This document shows positions 1 to 4,301 of a stretch of 5,084 nucleotides of DNA, piece after piece (the stretch's first letter is position 1; every line of letters starts with the position of its first letter). The stretch is from JBJXHB01 sp046160725 (lineage in GTDB: Bacteria > Pseudomonadota > Gammaproteobacteria > Burkholderiales > Burkholderiaceae_C). Position numbers and translations under genes: made by a program. The DNA is taken from positions 1-5,084 of the forward strand of contig JBJXHB010000403.1 of assembly GCA_046160725.1 (NCBI GenBank), in the 5' to 3' direction. The notes under the pieces are model-generated. The model ran no database searches and was not told the DNA's origin. It saw nothing but the letters and a program-made list of their open reading frames with translations.

Positions 1-2
1 GG

Positions 3-416
3 ATGGCCCGCGACGCCTGCGCCGCTCTGGTGCTGCACGGGGCGGCCTGCGTGGACGAAGGCGACGCCGCCGCCTTCGCTGATCTGTTCCCGGTGGACGG
101 TGTGCTGGTGCGGCCCAACGGTGCCCCGCTCGTTGGCCGCACCGCCATCCGCGACGCGTATGCCCTACGTTCGGCCGATCGCCTGACGCGGCACGTGGTC
201 ACCAACCAGCGGGTCATTCTTGACTCAACCGACCGGGCCCGGGTTCAAAGCCTGGTCACGCTCTGGGGCGGCTCCGCAGTCGACACCGCTGGCCCGCAGG
301 GCCGGCCGACCACGTCCGCTCAAGTGCTGGGAGAGTTCGACGACCTGCTTTCTCTCACGCCTGACGGCTGGCGAATTGCCCGCCGTGAGGCGCGTTTCCT
401 CTTCCACACGACCTGA
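3..416 (+). CDS. SnoaL/NTF2-like small protein, possibly 5'-partial
   Basis: The 137-residue product looks like a SnoaL-type member of the NTF2-like superfamily, a small alpha+beta barrel. The N-terminal helix is followed by a 'CVDEGDAAAFADLF' stretch (16-29), the usual 'D.GD...FA.LF' pattern. Then come a 'GRTAIRDAY' helix (45-53), H64 and N68 in 'TRHVVTN', and a closing strand set 'DGWRIARREARF' (121-132). Family members act as small isomerases, hydratases or dioxygenase-associated proteins, or have no known activity; the substrate here cannot be read from sequence. The stop lies only 5 bases before the ligB-type start, so the protein probably serves the same aromatic-degradation operon. The ATG is at base 3, so any ribosome binding site is off the window. 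The family often has a few more residues before this point, so the true start may lie upstream. Family assignment is fairly sure; function is unknown. Confidence 0.8.
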   Translation: MARDACAALVLHGAACVDEGDAAAFADLFPVDGVLVRPNGAPLVGRTAIRDAYALRSADRLTRHVVTNQRVILDSTDRARVQSLVTLWGGSAVDTAGPQGRPTTSAQVLGEFDDLLSLTPDGWRIARREARFLFHTT

Positions 417-421
417 CCATC

Positions 422-1276
422 ATGGCAACCATCATCGGCGGCATCGGCACTTCGCATGTGCCCACCATCGGCGTCACCTACGATAAGGGGCGTACCCAGG
501 AACCCGCATGGGCACCCTTGTTCGATGGCTACAAGCCGGTGGCGCAGTGGCTGGAGGAGAAGAAGCCCCACGTGCTGCTCTTCTTCTACAACGACCACGC
601 CAACAGCATCTTCTTCGACTTCTACCCGACCTTCGCCATCGGCATCAGCCCGAGTTTCGAGCTGGCCGATGAAGGCGCGGGCACACGGCCGCTGCCGCCC
701 ATCAAGGGGCACACAGACCTCGCCATCCATGTCGCTGAGTCGCTGATCAACGACGAGTTCGACATGACGGTCTTTCAGGATCGCCCGCTCGATCATGGGC
801 TGCACTCGCCGCTGCCGCTGATGTGGCCACACCGCCCCGACTGGCCCGGCGCGGTGGTGCCCATTCAAGTGAATGTGCTGCAGCACCCGCTGCCATCGGC
901 GCTGCGCTGCTACAAGCTCGGCCAGGCCGTGCGGCGCGCGGTGCAGGCCTACCCCGAGGACCTGAAGGTGGTGGTAGTCGGCACCGGCGGCCTGTCGCAT
1001 CAGATACATGGCGAGCGCACCGGCTTCAACAACGAGGCATGGGATCACCAGTTCGTGGAGTGGCTGGAGAAGGATCCGTCGCGCCTGACGCGGCTGACGC
1101 ACACCGACTACATCCGCCTGGGCGGAGCAGAGGGCGCCGAGGTGATCATGTGGCTGGCCATGCGCGGCGCACTGGGTGACAGCCTGCGCAAGCTGCACCA
1201 GAACTACTACCTAGCCACCACCACGGCCATGACGGTGGTGCTGTATGAAGAACTGGGCCTGAAGGTGGCGCCATGA
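422..1276 (+). CDS. ligB: class III extradiol dioxygenase, beta (catalytic) subunit, LigB type
   Basis: Catalytic subunit of a protocatechuate 4,5-dioxygenase-type enzyme, which opens the ring of a dihydroxylated benzoate next to the diol using Fe(II) and O2 in the cytoplasm. The 284 residues follow Sphingobium LigB closely (about 302 residues). The expected iron ligands are H12 ('TSHVP'), H59 ('YNDHA') and E240 ('EGAEVIMW'). H193 in 'GTGGLSHQIHG' matches the catalytic base, and H125 sits in 'LDHG'. Other conserved blocks are 'PTFAIG' (69-74), 'KGHTDLA' (95-101) and 'DEFDMT' (111-116). The ATG at 422 gives the N-terminal strand the length expected for H12. No good Shine-Dalgarno precedes it, so translation is probably coupled to the gene ending 5 bases before. 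The last codons overlap the alpha-subunit start (ATGA). Protocatechuate is the default substrate; gallate or another carboxylated catechol is possible, since beta precedes alpha as in fused gallate dioxygenases. Confidence 0.93.
   Translation: MATIIGGIGTSHVPTIGVTYDKGRTQEPAWAPLFDGYKPVAQWLEEKKPHVLLFFYNDHANSIFFDFYPTFAIGISPSFELADEGAGTRPLPPIKGHTDLAIHVAESLINDEFDMTVFQDRPLDHGLHSPLPLMWPHRPDWPGAVVPIQVNVLQHPLPSALRCYKLGQAVRRAVQAYPEDLKVVVVGTGGLSHQIHGERTGFNNEAWDHQFVEWLEKDPSRLTRLTHTDYIRLGGAEGAEVIMWLAMRGALGDSLRKLHQNYYLATTTAMTVVLYEELGLKVAP
1262..1268 (+). promoter_or_regulatory. ribosome binding site of the alpha-subunit gene
   Basis: AAGGTGG lies inside the last codons of the beta-subunit gene, 4 bases before the ATG at 1273. 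It supports that start and the ATGA overlap, and suggests re-initiation that keeps the two subunits in balance. Confidence 0.6.
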
Positions 1277-1632
1277 ACCGGCAGCTTGAAGGCATCGAGA
1301 GGGTGGAGGGAACCTACCCCTTCGACCTCAAGGTGAGCGTCCGGGCTTTGAACCTGAACAGGTTTTTCTGGGAACTTCGCCGGTCCGATGCGCGGCAGCT
1401 GTTTCTGGACGACAGCAACGAGGCGTTCCGCCGTGCGGGCCTCAGCGCTGAAGAGCAGGCGCTGGTCCTGGCACGCGACTGGATCGGTCTGGTGCGCTAT
1501 GGCGTCAACTTCTTCGTGTTGGAGAAGTTTGCGCGCGTGGTGCGCATCTCCAACCTGGAGGTTTATGCCGCCATGCGCGGCGAGACGCTGGAGGCCTTCC
1601 TGAAGACCCGCCGAGTGCCTGACGCCCGCTGA
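1273..1632 (+). CDS. ligA: class III extradiol dioxygenase, alpha subunit, LigA type
   Basis: Small helical alpha subunit that caps the active site of the LigB-type catalytic subunit. It has 119 residues, slightly shorter than Sphingobium LigA (about 139). The family core is clear: 'ALNLNRFFWELRR' (25-37) matches the 'GYNLNxF' helix; 'AEEQALVLARDWIGLVRYGVNFFVLEKFARV' spans about 59-89; the C-terminal helix is 'EVYAAMRGETLEAFLKTRR' (96-114). The 'YGVNFFVLEK' and 'YAAMRG.TLE.F.KTR' stretches differ from the GGN and GG motifs of typical LigA. From memory they resemble the C-terminal domain of gallate dioxygenases, but this needs an alignment. The gene begins inside the beta gene (ATGA overlap) with its own ribosome binding site. 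It is the last gene of the operon before a convergent gene. Membership in the LigA family is firm; substrate class is not. Confidence 0.9.
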   Translation: MNRQLEGIERVEGTYPFDLKVSVRALNLNRFFWELRRSDARQLFLDDSNEAFRRAGLSAEEQALVLARDWIGLVRYGVNFFVLEKFARVVRISNLEVYAAMRGETLEAFLKTRRVPDAR

Positions 1633-1646
1633 GCCGCCACGCCGAT

Positions 1647-1709
1647 TCGAGAGGCATGCGCCCGCCCTTGCGCCACGTCGCGTCGACCAACGACTAGCCG
1701 CACCGGCGC
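1647..1709 (-). pseudogene. remnant of a DTW-domain (TapT-like) gene
   Basis: Read on the minus strand, this stretch encodes 'APVRLVV' and, after a 1-base frame change near 1690-1694, 'VDATWRKGGRMPLES'. The intact DTW-domain protein of this window has 'APVRLVV' directly followed by 'IDATWRKSLRMLLE' (residues 146-166). At DNA level 1647-1709 and 3663-3724 align at roughly 80% by eye with one indel, including an exact 15-base run at 1667-1681 and 3683-3697. On the minus strand the remnant is preceded by an Ala/Pro-rich stretch (about 1710-1766) resembling the linker before the motif in the intact protein. It has no start codon, zinc site or C-terminal half, so it cannot be functional. It may be a decayed partial duplicate or the relic of a paralogue. 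Confidence 0.6.
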
Positions 1710-1734
1710 GACGGCGGCGGCGGCAGCAGCGACG

Positions 1735-1758
1735 GCGGCCGGCGGCAGCGCCGGCCGC
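1735..1758. terminator. strong hairpin between convergent genes, possible bidirectional terminator
   Basis: GCGGCCGGCG (1735-1744) pairs perfectly with CGCCGGCCGC (1749-1758) across a 4-base loop GCAG, a 10-bp all-GC stem. It lies between the dioxygenase operon and the convergent lyase-like gene, where a two-way terminator would be expected. Neither strand has a T-run after the stem, so it is not a classical intrinsic terminator. It may instead cause pausing, protect 3' ends or act with Rho. It overlaps the low-complexity GGC-rich part of the DTW remnant. Confidence 0.4.
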
Positions 1759-1780
1759 GGCGCCAAGCATCAACCGCGAA

Positions 1781-3280
1781 TCAGCGCGCCAGCAACTTGT
1801 TGAAGTCGGTGTTCAACTTGCCGAGCGCACCGTCGATGGCGGCCCTTCGCGCGCTGATCCACTGCTGCTGATCGGCCGTCTGCTTCTTCGCCAGCGCCAG
1901 CATCCGCGTCATCTCAGGCATTTGCGGCCCGCCGGTGGTGCGGCGGTTCTGCACGATGGCCACCGGGTTCAGCGTCGATCGGAACTCCGCCTCGCTCAAG
2001 GGCAGCTCGTTCGGCGCGCTTTGCTCCTTGACGGCGTCGCGATAGATCCTGCGCGCTTCCGCGTACGGAAAGTCCAGCGGCTTGATGTTGTGGGCCTTGG
2101 CGTGTTTCACCACCTCGGCGGCGAAGTGGTGGCCCATCCGAAACGGCAGCTTGTACTTGCTCATCAGCACATCGGCGAGTTCCTGCGAGGCCGTCCAGTC
2201 GCTGTTGATCTCTTCGAGTGCGCGCTCGGGGCTGATGACAAGGGAATTCAGGATGCGGTCGAACCGCTTGAGGAACGAGACCGCGCTTTGCACCATCTCG
2301 GTGTTGGCGCTCTCCTCCTTGGGGTCCTGCATGCCGGGCGTGATGTTGTGGGCGCGCATGATGGGCCCCATCGCCAGCGCCAGTGCTGAGGACACCTCGC
2401 GCCGGGTCTCGGTCAGGAGGATGGGGTTCTGCTTCTGCGGCATGGCGCTCGATATCCGCACGTTCGTTCCGCGCGGCTGCAGCAGGATCCAGGGCCGTGT
2501 CTGCCCATATTGGGCCATCACGTCCTGGATGAAGTGGCCCACGTGCAGGCCGATGCTGGTGACGATGGCCGCCACCTCCACGGGGTACTCGCTCGCCGAG
2601 ATCTGCGAGGCGTCATAGGCGTTGTCGACAATCGCCGGGAAGCCCAAGTACTCGGCCATGCGCGTGCGGTTCAAAGGCCAGCTGCTGCCGTTGAGGACGG
2701 TGGTGCCCATGGGCGAGCGGTCGATGCGTGCATAGGCCTGCCGGATGCGCTGCGCATCGCGCTCGAATCCGGCGGCGTGGCCCAGCAATTGATGGCCCAG
2801 GCTGTTGGGCTGTGCTTGCACCCCGTTGGTGTAGTTGGGCACGATGGTCTGCGCGTGCTCCGTGGCCAGGGCCACGAGGGAGGTCGAGGCCTTGTTGAGC
2901 TGTTCGGCCAGCTCGAGCAGGTTGTCGCGCATGATGGCCGCGCGGTAGGTCGCGAACATGTCCTGGCTCGAGCGGCCGGCGTGCAGCAGGCTGGCCTCCT
3001 GCCCCGCGGCGCGGATGAGCAGCGGCTCGAACTCGATCACCCTGAACGGCCGCTTGGCCCCCGGCTGCGCGCCGTCTTCCAGCACCTTGACCAGGCCCGC
3101 CGCGATCTTCGGCGCCAGGGCCTTGTCCAGCAGGCCCTCCTCGGTATTGATCACCGCGCTGGCCTTGTTGATCTCGCCCAGCCAGAAGAACTGATCGCGC
3201 GGATTCGCCTTCTGGGCGAACGCACTCGTCGCGAGCAGTGAACTCGCCAGCAACCACGAAAGCTTGCGGCCCATGCGCAT
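1781..3280 (-). CDS. exported argininosuccinate lyase/fumarase-superfamily protein
   Basis: The 499 residues align along their length with the argininosuccinate lyase branch: 'GRSSQDMFATYRAAI' (102-116, compare GRSRNDQ), 'TIVPNYTNGVQAQP' (145-158), 'SPMGTTVLNGSSWPLNRTRMAEYLGF' (189-214) and the superfamily signature 'SSAMPQKQNP' (277-286), which carries the catalytic serine loop. Two features are odd. Residues 1-22 form a classical Sec signal peptide (basic MRMGRK, hydrophobic core, cleavage after AFA22), so the mature protein of about 477 residues should be periplasmic. Also, the usual 'YTHLQ' histidine is replaced by N152. Family enzymes eliminate fumarate from an N-succinyl substrate; argininosuccinate, aspartate-derived chelators or no catalysis at all are possible here. 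An excellent ribosome binding site supports the start. It lies 141 bases downstream of the DTW gene on the same strand. The superfamily is sure; the reaction is unknown. Confidence 0.88.
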   Translation of the reverse strand: MRMGRKLSWLLASSLLATSAFAQKANPRDQFFWLGEINKASAVINTEEGLLDKALAPKIAAGLVKVLEDGAQPGAKRPFRVIEFEPLLIRAAGQEASLLHAGRSSQDMFATYRAAIMRDNLLELAEQLNKASTSLVALATEHAQTIVPNYTNGVQAQPNSLGHQLLGHAAGFERDAQRIRQAYARIDRSPMGTTVLNGSSWPLNRTRMAEYLGFPAIVDNAYDASQISASEYPVEVAAIVTSIGLHVGHFIQDVMAQYGQTRPWILLQPRGTNVRISSAMPQKQNPILLTETRREVSSALALAMGPIMRAHNITPGMQDPKEESANTEMVQSAVSFLKRFDRILNSLVISPERALEEINSDWTASQELADVLMSKYKLPFRMGHHFAAEVVKHAKAHNIKPLDFPYAEARRIYRDAVKEQSAPNELPLSEAEFRSTLNPVAIVQNRRTTGGPQMPEMTRMLALAKKQTADQQQWISARRAAIDGALGKLNTDFNKLLAR

Positions 3281-3287
3281 GGGTGAA

Positions 3288-3294
3288 CTCCTCC
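3288..3294 (-). promoter_or_regulatory. ribosome binding site of the exported lyase-like gene
   Basis: On the minus strand GGAGGAG ends 7 bases before the ATG at 3280. This near-perfect Shine-Dalgarno selects that start over the ATG two codons later, and confirms that the signal peptide belongs to the protein. Confidence 0.8.
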
Positions 3295-3406
3295 ATTTCC
3301 GGCCCGGGAGGGGCTGCGGTCACGCGATTCTGCATGGCGTGTTGAGCGTGGCGGGCAGGGTCGTCGCCCCGCGGACGATCGGATTGCGCTGCGCTGTACG
3401 AACCCA

Positions 3407-3425
3407 GTAGCCGACGGCGGGCTAC
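3407..3425. terminator. short inverted repeat over the stop of the DTW-domain gene
   Basis: GTAGCC (3407-3412) and GGCTAC (3420-3425) form a perfect 6-bp stem with a 7-base loop, overlapping the TAG stop of the DTW-domain gene. No T-run follows on the minus strand, so this is at best a weak terminator or pause site. The 141-base gap around it (3281-3421) holds no gene and no promoter I would defend. Confidence 0.22.
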
Positions 3426-4159
3426 GCTTGGCCCGAGACCGCCTGCGACCACCGCCGCGCCACCACGCCATCAACGAACCGCCCGAATGCATCGAGCAGT
3501 GGCGCGCCGTCGAACGCCGGCCCCTCCAGCATCGCCAGCGCCTGCACCGTCGCTTCCAGCGTCGAGACCTGATCAGCACGCCGTGCCGCGCGGATGGAGC
3601 GGTAGCGCGTCGGCGCCGGCACGTCCAGCGCCAGCCGCGGCAGCGCGGCCAAGGCCGGGTGCTCGAGAAGCATGCGCAGGCTCTTGCGCCACGTCGCATC
3701 GATCACCACCAGCCGGACGGGCGCGCCTGCAGCAGGGTGGCCCGCAGCGTGCTCCGGAGCCGGCGGCGCGGGCGCGGCAGGCACGTCCGGGTACAGCAGC
3801 CACGTCTGCCGCCCAGGGCGCTGCAGCAGGGCCTGCAACACCTCGGGCGCAAAGCGCTCGCCGACGCACACCTTGCAGTGCGCCAGAGACAGGCGCAGCA
3901 GCGCCACGCTGTTCTTCGCCTGCCGCTGTTCCTGCGGGTGTTGCAGCACCAGCACCTCGGTGCGGTGGGTGGTCGGCCGCGCCAGCGCGCAGATGCAGGT
4001 GGCCTGCGGGCGCAGGCAGCGCTGGCAGGCCGCGCGGCGGAGGGTGGTGGGCGAAGGGCCGTTCACGCGGGCATGGTCGCACGCCGCGCCTTCGCCCAAG
4101 CCGCGCGCCCGCCGTTGCCGTGACACACGAGCCGCCACGGTGCCTTCTTGCGTTGACAT
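3422..4159 (-). CDS. tapT: DTW-domain tRNA-uridine aminocarboxypropyltransferase (TapT family)
   Basis: Family members transfer the 3-amino-3-carboxypropyl group of S-adenosylmethionine to a tRNA uridine, giving acp3U (position 47 for E. coli TapT), in the cytoplasm. The 245-residue product has the N-terminal zinc-type site 'CQRCLRPQATCIC' (C45, C48, C55, C57), nearly the E. coli TapT pattern. It also has 'HPQEQRQAKNSVALLRL' (74-90), an Ala/Pro-rich insertion (127-146), the DTW motif as 'VIDATWRKSLRML' (152-164), and 'YRSIRAARRADQVSTLEATVQAL' (186-208). The ATG at 4157-4159 has no clear Shine-Dalgarno; a GTG at codon 32 (4064-4066) is an alternative start that still keeps the cysteines. It is transcribed divergently from the secreted repeat protein, and the lyase-like gene follows on the same strand. 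Fragments of the same motif recur at 1647-1709. The family call is firm; the exact tRNA position modified is inferred. Confidence 0.9.
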   Translation of the reverse strand: MSTQEGTVAARVSRQRRARGLGEGAACDHARVNGPSPTTLRRAACQRCLRPQATCICALARPTTHRTEVLVLQHPQEQRQAKNSVALLRLSLAHCKVCVGERFAPEVLQALLQRPGRQTWLLYPDVPAAPAPPAPEHAAGHPAAGAPVRLVVIDATWRKSLRMLLEHPALAALPRLALDVPAPTRYRSIRAARRADQVSTLEATVQALAMLEGPAFDGAPLLDAFGRFVDGVVARRWSQAVSGQA

Positions 4160-4163
4160 CCGG

Positions 4164-4192
4164 TTGAAAGGCTGCCACGGTCGGCGTACGCT
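4164..4192 (+). promoter_or_regulatory. candidate sigma70-type promoter for the secreted repeat protein
   Basis: TTGAAA (4164-4169) and TACGCT (4187-4192) are separated by exactly 17 bases. The -35 matches consensus at 5 of 6; the -10 keeps only the T, A and final T. Transcription would start near 4199 and give a leader of about 100 bases. A perfect TTGACA at 4153-4158, overlapping the DTW gene's start codon, has no matching -10 at the usual spacing. This is a motif match only. Confidence 0.3.
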
Positions 4193-4215
4193 GCATTGGA
4201 CGTGAAGGCCAGTCA

Positions 4216-4281
4216 GCGAGGCGATCGGGTCGCGTGGTGGGCATCCAGCCCGTCAGTCGGCCGTTAGGCGGCACGCCTCGC
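4216..4281 (+). other. foldable 5' leader, possible three-way junction
   Basis: GCGAGGCG (4216-4223) pairs perfectly with CGCCTCGC (4274-4281). Inside are two more short hairpins: GGGC/GCCC (4239-4242 with 4248-4251) and GCCG/CGGC (4260-4263 with 4269-4272), each with a 5-base loop. The closing stem ends just before the ribosome binding site at 4288-4295, so folding could influence translation. In DNA this GC-rich, an 8-bp inverted repeat in about 100 bases is not rare by chance. No known riboswitch is recognised. Confidence 0.25.
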
Positions 4282-4287
4282 CCTGGT

Positions 4288-4295
4288 GGGGAGGA
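4288..4295 (+). promoter_or_regulatory. ribosome binding site of the secreted repeat protein
   Basis: GGGGAGGA lies 6-7 bases before the ATG at 4302. This fixes the start of the open-ended gene that follows and keeps its signal peptide at the N-terminus. Confidence 0.75.
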
Positions 4296-4301
4296 TCAAC
4301 G

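Noticed and set aside
320..1198. Long minus-strand open frame opposite the dioxygenase beta gene.
   Set aside because: It is antisense to a gene with full family conservation and has no recognisable domain; long antisense frames are normal in GC-rich genes.
1711..1750. GGC-rich runs considered as a microsatellite or phase-variation repeat.
   Set aside because: The repeats are imperfect and short, in non-coding sequence, and are better explained by the hairpin and the Ala-rich part of the DTW remnant.
1207..1773. Minus-strand open frame of 188 codons covering the alpha-subunit gene and the gap.
   Set aside because: It is antisense to the LigA-type gene, and its N-terminal part is low-complexity Ala/Arg sequence; only the short DTW match in another frame is meaningful.
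2510..3241. Plus-strand open frame of 243 codons opposite the lyase-like gene, with smaller ones at 1922-2389 and 2082-2618.
   Set aside because: All lie antisense to the conserved lyase-like protein, overlap each other and show no family features or ribosome binding site.
1781..3280. 3-carboxy-cis,cis-muconate cycloisomerase (PcaB), suggested by the nearby aromatic operon.
   Set aside because: The alignment blocks follow argininosuccinate lyase rather than PcaB, the protein is exported, the gene is on the opposite strand, and the neighbouring dioxygenase is of the meta- rather than ortho-cleavage type.
4153..4158. Perfect TTGACA as a -35 box.
   Set aside because: No TATAAT-like hexamer follows at 16-18 bases, and it overlaps the DTW gene's start codon; the TTGAAA/TACGCT pair is the better candidate.
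3428..4205. Three plus-strand open frames opposite the DTW-domain gene.
   Set aside because: They are Arg/Ala/Pro-rich shadows of a GC-rich gene; the minus strand carries the clear zinc-site and DTW motifs.
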